The notes beneath the pieces were generated by a model, which was given only the letters and a program-made list of their open reading frames with translations, ran no database searches and was not told where the DNA came from. From the NCBI GenBank assembly GCA_030589715.1, contig JAUUVE010000179.1, positions 1 through 5,440 of the forward strand: a stretch of DNA of 5,440 nt, written 5' to 3'. Positions 1 to 5,423 of the stretch are shown here, one piece after another; positions within the stretch are counted from its first letter, which is position 1, and each line of letters starts with the position of its first letter. The position numbers were made by a program, and so were the translations under genes. This DNA is from Desulfobacteraceae bacterium (lineage in GTDB: Bacteria > Desulfobacterota > DSM-4660 > Desulfatiglandales > Desulfatiglandaceae).

Positions 1-46
1 CAACCACAAAGAACACTAACAACATCAATACCACCTTTTTTTTCAC
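1..46 (-). CDS. N-terminus of a probable exported protein (partial, GTG start)
   Basis: Only the first 15 codons are inside the window. Reading leftward from a GTG at 46-44, they give MKKKVVLMLLVFFVV: three lysines followed by an unbroken hydrophobic run, the typical start of a Sec signal peptide or N-terminal membrane anchor. A strong ribosome-binding site, AGGAGG at 57-52, lies 5 nt before the GTG and decides the start. The gene is the second one downstream of a cobalamin riboswitch on the same strand. A cobalamin or corrinoid uptake component (periplasmic binding protein, outer-membrane receptor) or another envelope protein is therefore a reasonable inference, but no family domain is visible in this fragment. 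Translation may be controlled by the hairpin covering its ribosome-binding site. Confidence 0.72.
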   Translation of the reverse strand, partial: MKKKVVLMLLVFFVV

Positions 47-51
47 TTTTT

Positions 52-71
52 CCTCCTTTACTTTCAGGAGG
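52..71 (-). promoter_or_regulatory. Shine-Dalgarno sequence with its own sequestering hairpin
   Basis: On the minus strand CCTCCT (71-66) is followed by an 8-nt loop (65-58) and then AGGAGG (57-52), the ribosome-binding site of the GTG-start gene. The two hexamers are perfect complements, so the RNA can fold into a hairpin that hides the site. The complementarity is seen directly; a regulatory role is inferred. Confidence 0.5.
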
Positions 72-130
72 CCCAGTGGTATCTTTTGTCTGCCATTTAG
101 GTTTTCTGCCCCTGGCAGAACCGGGCCTCC
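67..130 (-). promoter_or_regulatory. Nested inverted repeats in the intercistronic leader
   Basis: GGAGGCCC and GGGCCTCC form a perfect 8-bp inverted repeat (130-123 with 74-67). It encloses a second perfect 7-bp hairpin, TTCTGCC/GGCAGAA (120-114 with 110-104, 3-nt loop). A further copy of the inner arm, TGGCAGA (minus strand, 95-89), can compete for the same partner (119-113). There is no U-tract after the outer stem, so this is not an ordinary terminator. The outer stem uses the same bases (71-67) that could otherwise pair with the downstream ribosome-binding site, so the two folds exclude each other. It lies in the 157-nt gap between the small gene and the exported-protein gene. Confidence 0.5.
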
Positions 131-203
131 ACCTCTGGTTTGTAGGTCCAAAATGGCATGCAGGGCGGATCAAGGCCTCGAGAGCTTTTCCGCCCTGCCC
201 ACT

Positions 204-464
204 TCATCCACAGAATCGAAGCTCCCGGCCCGTGAGCCTGAGTCCCGAACCATTGACGAACTCAGCGATCATAGAGACAATCTGCTTCATGCCCTTTGCC
301 GTGAGCGACCACCAGGCATCCATTACGTCAAAATGGGACGATCCGGAAAAAATCGTCTCAATCCTGTCCGCTTTGATGCCTAATCTCTTCACGGCATCTT
401 GCATTTCGGACTCGTCATTTAGGTTCGCCCCGCCGATAACGTAAAGGATGACCCCTGTCTTCAT
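204..464 (-). CDS. Small conserved-looking protein of unknown function under a B12 riboswitch
   Basis: An 86-residue protein starts at ATG 464-462 and stops at TGA 206-204. The start is firmly set by AAGGAGGTGA (480-471), a 10-nt match to the 16S rRNA tail, 6 nt before the ATG. I do not recognise the family. Visible features are a hydrophobic first strand (residues 4-11, VILYVIGG), an acidic helix-like stretch (17-28), a strand at about 32-39, a probable helix with an aromatic DAWW start (49-70, containing KGMKQIV), and a C-terminal strand ending in a single cysteine (C85, RFCG). This suggests a compact cytoplasmic alpha/beta protein with no signal peptide or membrane segment. It is the first gene after the cobalamin riboswitch and terminator, so its expression should rise when cobalamin is scarce. 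A function in corrinoid uptake, salvage or cobalamin-free metabolism is inference from position only. The plus-strand frames over it lack ribosome-binding sites. Confidence 0.82.
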   Translation of the reverse strand: MKTGVILYVIGGANLNDESEMQDAVKRLGIKADRIETIFSGSSHFDVMDAWWSLTAKGMKQIVSMIAEFVNGSGLRLTGRELRFCG

Positions 465-470
465 TTCTAA

Positions 471-480
471 TCACCTCCTT
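471..480 (-). promoter_or_regulatory. Perfect Shine-Dalgarno sequence of the small gene
   Basis: AAGGAGGTGA on the minus strand matches the anti-Shine-Dalgarno tail over ten bases and sits 6 nt upstream of the ATG at 464-462. It is the strongest single piece of evidence that the 86-residue frame is translated. Confidence 0.85.
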
Positions 481-567
481 TCCCGTCCTTATTCCATAAC
501 ACCACCACGAAACAGGTTCCATGAGAGATTTCCGCACCTATTACCCCCTGCGGCCGGACTGAAGAAC

Positions 568-581
568 TGGACCCTGGTCCA
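568..581. repeat. Short palindrome TGGACC-CT-GGTCCA
   Basis: A perfect 6-bp inverted repeat with a 2-nt centre lies between the terminator and the small gene. The loop is too short for a good RNA hairpin, so if it is functional it is more like a protein-binding palindrome. There is no further support. Confidence 0.3.
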
Positions 582-594
582 TCAAAATCAAGCC

Positions 595-633
595 AAAAAA
601 AATCCCCGGGCCCATTTTCATAGGCCCGGGGAT
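595..633 (-). terminator. Intrinsic terminator downstream of the cobalamin riboswitch
   Basis: A perfect 11-bp, very GC-rich stem (ATCCCCGGGCC, 633-623, with 612-602) with a 10-nt loop is followed on the minus strand by eight U residues (602-595). It lies about 75 nt after the B12 box and 131 nt before the small gene, the position expected for an expression platform that stops transcription when cobalamin is bound. A short alternative hairpin (CATCC/GGATG, 643-647 with 630-634) overlaps the stem, but at 5 bp it is a weak antiterminator candidate. In the plus direction the stem is followed, after a 4-nt gap, by only five U residues, so plus-strand termination would be weaker. Confidence 0.88.
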
Positions 634-707
634 GCCGTTTTTCATCCGCGCTAAACGCAGGTTTAACCCTATTCCGGGAGGGTCAAAGCACTACTCTTTA
701 ACCTCCA

Positions 708-893
708 TGGGCAGGTCTTCTGGCTTCCCCCCCCTTATGGCGACCTTCCCATTCCGAATAACGGGACAGTGGTACAAAAATGCCAAAAGGGTTCACTTTT
801 CTTGAAATCAAGAAAAGAGCAGGGTTACAGCGGCGGGCCCGCGACGGAATTAAACCGTCTTCCCTTTAAGTCCTAATCGGACTACCCACGGAT
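708..893 (-). promoter_or_regulatory. Cobalamin (B12) riboswitch
   Basis: Reading the minus strand, the conserved core elements appear in order. They are GGGAA (864-860) and AATTCC (851-846); the GC-rich segment ending CGCTGTAA (842-825); CCACTGT (772-766); GGAATGGGAAGG (755-744); and the B12 box AGCCAGAAGACCTGCC (725-710). Between the CGCTGTAA and CCACTGT elements is a peripheral hairpin with a perfect 10-bp stem, CTTTTCTTGA/TCAAGAAAAG (817-808 with 805-796), in the variable arm of this class. A run of eight G residues (734-727) sits next to the B12 box. The known ligand class is adenosylcobalamin or another cobalamin; which one is not settled by eye. With the terminator just downstream, the expected logic is OFF with cobalamin and ON without. 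The regulated genes are the 86-residue protein and probably the exported protein after it. Confidence 0.96.
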
Positions 894-899
894 GTTTCT

Positions 900-928
900 A
901 GTTTGAATCAAATGCCTATCTGTGTCAA
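900..928 (-). promoter_or_regulatory. Probable sigma-70-type promoter of the riboswitch transcript
   Basis: A perfect -35 hexamer TTGACA (928-923, minus strand) is followed by a 17-nt spacer and a weak -10 match CAAACT (905-900). Transcription would start at about 893, right where the riboswitch begins. The -35 and the geometry are good and the -10 is poor, so this is moderately supported. It overlaps the 3' end of the methyltransferase remnant. Confidence 0.52.
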
Positions 929-1183
929 GAGAAAAAATTGACGAGCCTGAAACTCAATACCCGATTTCTGGCCATAGTGCTCTCCTGCGTACCCGATCCT
1001 TTGCTCTGAGAAGTCCAGCCCCACCAGTTCGCCACCTGGCTGGACCATTTTATGGAGGATCGAGCTTATCTTGCCAGGGCCGCACCACATGGCCTGTTTC
1101 CGAAGCGCCTCAGGGTCGGTCTTAAGCACGATACGAATAGCCTCATCCAAGCTTTCCATCAAATAAGAGCTGGAACGTGTCAT
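908..1183 (-). pseudogene. Decayed class I SAM-dependent methyltransferase
   Basis: The 91-codon minus-strand frame (ATG 1183-1181) resembles the N-terminal half of a class I methyltransferase. It contains YLMESLDEA (residues 7-15), then LKTDPEALRKQAMWCG (20-35), GPGKISSILHKMVQPGGELV (36-55) and LDFSEQRIGYAGEHYG (56-71), then EFQAR (76-80). In the family the residues before the glycine-rich motif I form a hydrophobic strand of the type KPGMRVLDVGCG. Here AMWCG runs straight into GPGK, so about 12 residues, including the strand and the start of the SAM loop, appear to be missing in frame. After residue 80 the similarity stops in FFLLTQ, whose DNA is the riboswitch promoter, and the frame closes at 908. 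Complete relatives are usually well over twice this length. No good ribosome-binding site is seen. It cannot be a working methyltransferase as written; a newly evolved short protein is less likely. Confidence 0.7.
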
Positions 1184-1357
1184 CTTGCCTACTTCTTGAA
1201 GTGCAATGGTGGAAAAGGCATAGCTGCCAGGCTAACCAACGGTGTGACTACACACGAGCCGTTACATAGTGGCAAAAGAAATCTTTGGGTTGTACGCAAA
1301 GGGAGAGTCAGTAACAGACCATTCAAAACAGAACGAGGGCATTGAGACTTAATGATG

Positions 1358-1386
1358 TTGATATTATTTTCTATTTTTGTCATAAA
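1358..1386 (+). promoter_or_regulatory. Candidate promoter of the tetrapyrrole gene cluster
   Basis: TTGATA (1358-1363), a 17-nt AT-rich spacer and CATAAA (1381-1386) match the -35 and -10 consensus at 5 of 6 and 4 of 6 positions. They lie about 46 nt upstream of the radical SAM start codon. This is the most AT-rich part of the 248-base divergent gap (1184-1431). I see no other gene, operator or RNA in that gap. Confidence 0.4.
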
Positions 1387-1431
1387 TGATGTGCGGAAAC
1401 AGGAGGAATGAGAAGCGAGGTAAGATAAGAG

Positions 1432-2592
1432 ATGAACCAGAGACAATTTGGCTTTGAACAAGGACCCATCAGGCCGCCCAACGAGGCACGCAGTCTACTA
1501 TTGAGGCTTACACGGAACTGCCCCTGGAATCAGTGCCAGTTCTGCCCGGTCTATAAGAAAAGGAAGTTTTCCCTGAGGACGGTAGCGGAGATCAAGGAAG
1601 ATATCGAGACGGCAAGGGATATAGCAGATGATATCAAGGCCCTCTCATGGAAGCTAGGCTCTGCCGGAAGAGTCACTGATCAAGTGATCAATTCCATCCT
1701 GAGCAGTTCTCAGTATAGCGAAAGCTACCGCAGCATTGCAATCTGGCTCCACTATGGAACCGCCGCATGTTTCCTGCAAGACGCCGATAACATGATAATG
1801 AAGACCAAGGACCTGGTCGAGGTGCTGGAGTTCCTGAGAGAGAAATTCCCTGAGATCACCAGGGTGACCACCTATTCCAGGTCTCGTACGGTCGTGAGGA
1901 AATCTGTGGAGTCCTTGAAGAAGATCCACGAGGCAGGCCTTGACAGGGTACATATCGGTCTTGAGACTGCCTATGATCCACTCCTGAAGCTTATGAAGAA
2001 GGGGGTCACTGCTGCCCAACACATCGAGGCTGGGCGAAAAATGGTGGAGGCAGGCATTGAGCTCTCCGAATATGTGATGCCCGGTCTGGGAGGCCAGGAG
2101 ATGTGGCGGGAGCATGCCAAAGAGACTGCCAAGGCCCTGAATCAGATCAACCCCCATTTTATTCGCCTGCGCAGCCTCAGGGTCCCGAGCCGTGTTCCCC
2201 TATACCAGAAATTGAAGGATGGCAGCTTTACCATGCTAACTGATGATATGCTGGCAGGGGAGATCCAGCTATTCATAAGCACCTTGGACGGCATTACTAG
2301 CACAGTCACGAGCGATCACATCATGAACCTCCTGGAAGAGGTCTCTGGCAAGCTTCCGGAAGATAAGGAGAAGATGCTGGAGGTCATCCGGAAATATCAG
2401 GAACTGCCCGACTCTGAACGGATGATATATCGTATCGGACGTCGGGGAGGCACATACCGATCTACCGACGACCTGAGCCGGGATCCCGTGACTTATGAAA
2501 AGCTCAAGAAGCTCCTCCACGATATCAGCTCCAAGGATGGGGATCAGGGTGTGGAGAAATTTATATCTGACATGGTGGACAGATACGTGTAA
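1432..2592 (+). CDS. Radical SAM protein of unknown substrate
   Basis: A 386-residue radical SAM enzyme. The cluster-binding cysteines are C30, C35 and C38 in CPWNQCQFC, a CX4CX2C spacing rather than the common CX3CX2C. Later hallmarks of the TIM-barrel core are VTTYSR (about 145-150), HIGLETAYDPLLKLMKKG (about 174-191, the typical glutamate after the fourth strand) and VMPGLGG (about 215-221). There is no run of C-terminal cysteines, so no SPASM-type auxiliary cluster; the tail (about 300-386) is charged and helical. It is therefore not a recognisable AhbC or AhbD, despite leading a tetrapyrrole cluster. The start is chosen at ATG 1432, preceded by GAGGT (1417-1421) at a spacing of 10 nt. 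A stronger AGGAGG at 1401-1406 is too far away and sits against a different ATG (1408) that opens only a six-codon frame. The downstream gene begins 6 nt after its stop, suggesting co-expression with the siroheme and heme genes. The reaction is unknown. Confidence 0.92.
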   Translation: MNQRQFGFEQGPIRPPNEARSLLLRLTRNCPWNQCQFCPVYKKRKFSLRTVAEIKEDIETARDIADDIKALSWKLGSAGRVTDQVINSILSSSQYSESYRSIAIWLHYGTAACFLQDADNMIMKTKDLVEVLEFLREKFPEITRVTTYSRSRTVVRKSVESLKKIHEAGLDRVHIGLETAYDPLLKLMKKGVTAAQHIEAGRKMVEAGIELSEYVMPGLGGQEMWREHAKETAKALNQINPHFIRLRSLRVPSRVPLYQKLKDGSFTMLTDDMLAGEIQLFISTLDGITSTVTSDHIMNLLEEVSGKLPEDKEKMLEVIRKYQELPDSERMIYRIGRRGGTYRSTDDLSRDPVTYEKLKKLLHDISSKDGDQGVEKFISDMVDRYV

Positions 2593-2598
2593 TGAGCT

Positions 2599-3264
2599 AT
2601 GGGATACTATCCGATTCTTCTTAGGCTTGACGACAAAATAGCCCTCGTGGCCGGAGGCGGTGAGGTGGCCCGAAGAAAGGTGGAGACCCTGCTGGAATTC
2701 GGGGCCTCAATAAGTATTGTTGCCAGAGAGTTAATCCCTGAGCTTAAGAAATTGGTTGATAATGGCACAATCCGACTGGTTGGCAAGGAGTTCAAGCCCC
2801 GGCACCTTGACGATGTATGCCTGGTAATAGCTGCCACAGATGACAGGCAATTGAATCACAAAATCGCAGAGAGGGCTCGGAAAAAGGGGATTCTGATCAA
2901 TGCGGTTGACCAGCCCTCGGACTGCAATTTTATTGTCCCCTCCATTCTAAAAAGGGGAGAGCTGTTGATCGCCATTTCAACCTCGGGAAGGAGCCCTGCC
3001 TTGGCAAAGGGGATAAGGGAGAAGCTAGAGGGGCAATTTGGGGGCGAATACGAGACCTTCCTAATCTTGATGGGCCGCCTGCGTAATGAGATCTTAGCAA
3101 AGGGGCTTTCTCAGGAGGAAAACAGTCAGATCTTTCATGGGATAGTACGGTCGGATATCCTCAAGGCCATTTCGGGAGATGACTGGGAGGGGGTAAGCTC
3201 AACCCTATCAAAGATCCTTCCGGATAATATTGACATAAAGAACATCCTTAATGATCTTCACTAG
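2599..3264 (+). CDS. Precorrin-2 dehydrogenase / sirohydrochlorin ferrochelatase
   Basis: A 221-residue stand-alone enzyme equivalent to the N-terminal part of CysG, and related to SirC and yeast Met8p. It oxidises precorrin-2 to sirohydrochlorin with NAD+, and members of the family may also insert iron to give siroheme. Seen in the sequence: the PILLRLDDK start, the dinucleotide-binding loop VAGGGEVARRKVETLL (about 17-32), IAATDD (77-82), then NAVDQPSDCNFIVPS (101-115) and AISTSGRSPALAKGIREKLE (125-144). D104 aligns with the catalytic aspartate (Asp104 in Salmonella CysG). The methyltransferase half of CysG is absent, so uroporphyrinogen III methylation must be supplied elsewhere. There is no clear ribosome-binding site, and the start is 6 nt after the radical SAM stop, so translational coupling is likely. 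Length and residues look intact. Whether ferrochelatase activity is present cannot be read from the sequence. Confidence 0.95.
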   Translation: MGYYPILLRLDDKIALVAGGGEVARRKVETLLEFGASISIVARELIPELKKLVDNGTIRLVGKEFKPRHLDDVCLVIAATDDRQLNHKIAERARKKGILINAVDQPSDCNFIVPSILKRGELLIAISTSGRSPALAKGIREKLEGQFGGEYETFLILMGRLRNEILAKGLSQEENSQIFHGIVRSDILKAISGDDWEGVSSTLSKILPDNIDIKNILNDLH

Positions 3265-3277
3265 GATTTGAATTATC

Positions 3278-4117
3278 ATGGCTTTTTTTTGGTTTAATCT
3301 GGCGCTTTTCTTTGAACTGTTCGCAACGGGCGGGTTCATAATATACATCATAAAACAGCAAAAGCAGGTTTTCAGGTGGTCTAATCGTATTCTCTTAGTA
3401 GGGCTGATATTCCACACAATTTTCTTGTGCTACCGGTATTATTCCCTTGGAACGGCCCCCGTCCTTGACCTCAAATCAGCCCTTTCATTCTTTTCATGGT
3501 GTATTCTCTGCGCATATTTCGTTTTCCAGCTAAAGTTCAAGTTGAGGGTCTTGGGATCGTTTGTGGCCCCCTTTTCGGCATTCTTGATGATTATCTCTTA
3601 TGCAATGCCCTGGATGGAGGCACCTGTAAGACCGATCTTTAAGAGCCTGTGGCTTACCATCCACGTTGGAACGATATTTATGGGCAATGGTCTGTTTGCC
3701 ATAGCCTTCTTGTCTGCCATTATGTATCTGATCCAGGAACGTCATATCAAGCGTAAGAGGCTGGGGTCATTTTATGACAGGCTCCCATCCCTGGCCACCC
3801 TGGATGGAATAAATCACTATTCAATAGTGTACGGTTTCCCCTTTTTGACTATTGGAATGATCACGGGTTCTATTTATGCCCAGTTCGCCCTTGGCACATA
3901 TTGGCAATGGGATCCCAAAGAGGTGTGGTCCTTGATCTCCTGGTTTTTCTATGCAGCCCTCCTGCATGAAAGACTTGCCGCTGGATGGCAGGGCCGCAGG
4001 GCTGCCATTATGTCCATTATCTGCTTCTGCATCCTTATCTTTACCTTTGTGGGCGCCAGCCTATGGTTCGGGGGGTACCATAGTTTTGGCGAATTGGGGG
4101 CCCGATCAACCCTATGA
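3278..4117 (+). CDS. ccsA: CcsA/ResC/HemX-family cytochrome c assembly membrane protein
   Basis: A 279-residue polytopic inner-membrane protein with about eight hydrophobic segments (roughly 5-25, 37-52, 67-85, 92-110, 125-151, 183-204, 214-230 and 243-264). The signature is the tryptophan-rich heme-handling motif TYWQWDPKEVWSL (207-219), followed by the conserved LLHERL (228-233, H230) and GGYHSF (265-270, H268). H129 in the LTIHVG segment is another candidate heme ligand. In the system II cytochrome c pathway, CcsA/ResC works with CcsB/ResB to pass heme across the membrane; databases also label this size class CcsB or HemX. Next to hemA it resembles the hemA-hemX pairing of Gram-positive bacteria, where HemX influences HemA level, so a role tied to HemA rather than cytochrome maturation is possible. 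The start is preceded by AGGAT (3263-3267) at a spacing of 10 nt, overlapping the previous stop. Its stop overlaps the hemA start by 4 nt (ATGA). No ResB partner is in the window. Confidence 0.92.
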   Translation: MAFFWFNLALFFELFATGGFIIYIIKQQKQVFRWSNRILLVGLIFHTIFLCYRYYSLGTAPVLDLKSALSFFSWCILCAYFVFQLKFKLRVLGSFVAPFSAFLMIISYAMPWMEAPVRPIFKSLWLTIHVGTIFMGNGLFAIAFLSAIMYLIQERHIKRKRLGSFYDRLPSLATLDGINHYSIVYGFPFLTIGMITGSIYAQFALGTYWQWDPKEVWSLISWFFYAALLHERLAAGWQGRRAAIMSIICFCILIFTFVGASLWFGGYHSFGELGARSTL

Positions 4118-5400
4118 CAAAGATCGTAAACATAGGCATGAATCATGAGACCGCCCCGGTGGAACTGAGAGAGCGCATGGCAACAGAACCGGGAAATGTT
4201 GCAAAGGCGCTTTCCTTTATGAGGGACACTGAATCTATCAAAGAGGGGCTTTTCCTTTCCACATGTAACCGCGTGGAGGCCCTGTTTACGACCGAAACTG
4301 TAAGGGAGGCGAGGAGGCGAATGGTCTCCTTTTTGTCCGAACTTGGGGGGATCCCGGAAGAGAGCTTTTTGTCAGCCCTTTATTCCTTCGAGGGGATGGA
4401 TGTAGTAAAACATATTTTCAATGTTGCCGCCAGCCTCGATTCTATGATCGTGGGTGAACCTCAGATATTGGGACAGATCAAGGATGCCTATGCTGAGGCC
4501 GCTAAGGAGAAGACCTCAGGGGTTATCCTGAACCGGTTGATGCACCGGGCCTTCCACGTGGCAAAAAGGGTTAGGACAGAGACGGGGATCGGCGGGGCTG
4601 CTGTCTCCATCAGCTATGCGGCCGTTGAATTGGCAAAAAAGATATTTCACGACCTGGACGGAAAAAAGGTGTTTCTCATAGGTGCAGGAGAGATGGCCGA
4701 GCTTGCCGCCAAGCATCTTATGGGGCAGGGAGTAAACTCAATGGCCGTGGCCAATCGAACCTTTGACAGGGCTGTTCGAGTGGCTGAGGTCTTTCATGCA
4801 ACCCCAGTCTCCTTTGATGAAATCGGGTCTCAACTCACGGAAGTGGATATCGTGATTACCTCCACGGCATCCCCGGACTATGTGATTACCTACGACCAGG
4901 TCAAGACATCCCTGAGAAAAAGGCGGAACCGCGCACTCTTTTTTATTGACATTGCCGTGCCAAGAGACGTCCAACCAGAGATCAATACTTTGAATAACGT
5001 ATACCTTTATGATATTGACGACCTAAAGGGTGTCATCGAGTCGAACATGGCTCAACGGCAACAAGAGGCCATTAGGGCTGAAAGTATCGTCCTGGAGGAG
5101 GTCGTCAAATTTGAAAATTGGCTCAAAACCCTTGCAGTGGTGCCGACGATTGTCTCGTTGAGGGATAAGGCAGAATCTATCGTCCAGGCCGAACTGAAGA
5201 GGAGCACTTCTGCCCTGGGACAGCTTACATTTGACCAAAAAAAGGTCATACAGACCCTTTCCCGATCGATAGTTGAAAAGATAATCAATGATCCCATCCT
5301 TTTTTTGAAGGAAAGGGCGGGGAGACCGACCCTTGACACATACCTTGACATGACAAGAAGGCTATTCAGCCTGGATAACAATAAGGGGGATACGGGGTAG
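4114..5400 (+). CDS. hemA: Glutamyl-tRNA reductase
   Basis: A full-length 428-residue HemA. It reduces glutamyl-tRNA to glutamate-1-semialdehyde with NADPH, the committed step of the C5 route to 5-aminolevulinate and all tetrapyrroles. The N-terminal catalytic domain shows NIGMNHETAPVELRER (6-21) and the nucleophile C51 in STCNR, followed by SLDSMIVGEPQILGQIK (107-123) and AFHVAKRVRTETGIG (146-160). The NADPH domain has FLIGAGEMAELAAKHL (187-202), ANRT (213-216), ITSTASP (248-254) and IDIAVPRDV (278-286). The C-terminal helical dimerisation part runs to the end and includes ILFLKERAG. All key residues are present. The start ATG overlaps the upstream stop as ATGA and only a weak GGGGG lies 13 nt before it, so it is probably translated by coupling. 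No recognisable regulatory leader precedes it, which fits expression from the upstream promoter. In many relatives hemC and hemD follow, but the window ends first. Confidence 0.98.
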   Translation: MTKIVNIGMNHETAPVELRERMATEPGNVAKALSFMRDTESIKEGLFLSTCNRVEALFTTETVREARRRMVSFLSELGGIPEESFLSALYSFEGMDVVKHIFNVAASLDSMIVGEPQILGQIKDAYAEAAKEKTSGVILNRLMHRAFHVAKRVRTETGIGGAAVSISYAAVELAKKIFHDLDGKKVFLIGAGEMAELAAKHLMGQGVNSMAVANRTFDRAVRVAEVFHATPVSFDEIGSQLTEVDIVITSTASPDYVITYDQVKTSLRKRRNRALFFIDIAVPRDVQPEINTLNNVYLYDIDDLKGVIESNMAQRQQEAIRAESIVLEEVVKFENWLKTLAVVPTIVSLRDKAESIVQAELKRSTSALGQLTFDQKKVIQTLSRSIVEKIINDPILFLKERAGRPTLDTYLDMTRRLFSLDNNKGDTG

Positions 5401-5423
5401 AATAGGCAAGGTAACCGTTTATG

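Noticed and set aside
76..444. 122-codon plus-strand frame opposite the small B12-regulated gene
   Set aside because: It has no ribosome-binding site, a proline/serine-rich composition with no domain, and it overlaps a well-signalled minus-strand gene.
602..633. Terminator for a plus-strand gene to its left
   Set aside because: No credible plus-strand gene precedes it, and the longer, adjacent U-tract is on the minus strand after the riboswitch.
448..654. 68-codon plus-strand frame
   Set aside because: It crosses the terminator stem and the perfect Shine-Dalgarno sequence of the minus-strand gene, and has no initiation signal of its own.
1242..1255. GTGTG-ACTA-CACAC inverted repeat as an operator or hairpin
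   Set aside because: Only five pairs in an otherwise featureless stretch, not extended on either side, so easily due to chance.
1052..1345. 97-codon plus-strand frame across the divergent gap
   Set aside because: It lies opposite the methyltransferase remnant, with no ribosome-binding site and no recognisable motif.
1189..1461. 90-codon minus-strand frame starting inside the radical SAM gene
   Set aside because: Its start overlaps the beginning of a real gene on the other strand, there is no Shine-Dalgarno sequence, and it would cover the divergent promoter region. It reads as a shadow frame.
1654..2157. 167-codon minus-strand frame inside the radical SAM gene
   Set aside because: It is fully antisense to a gene with clear family motifs. 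Its length follows from the codon use of that gene, and it has no domain or initiation signal.
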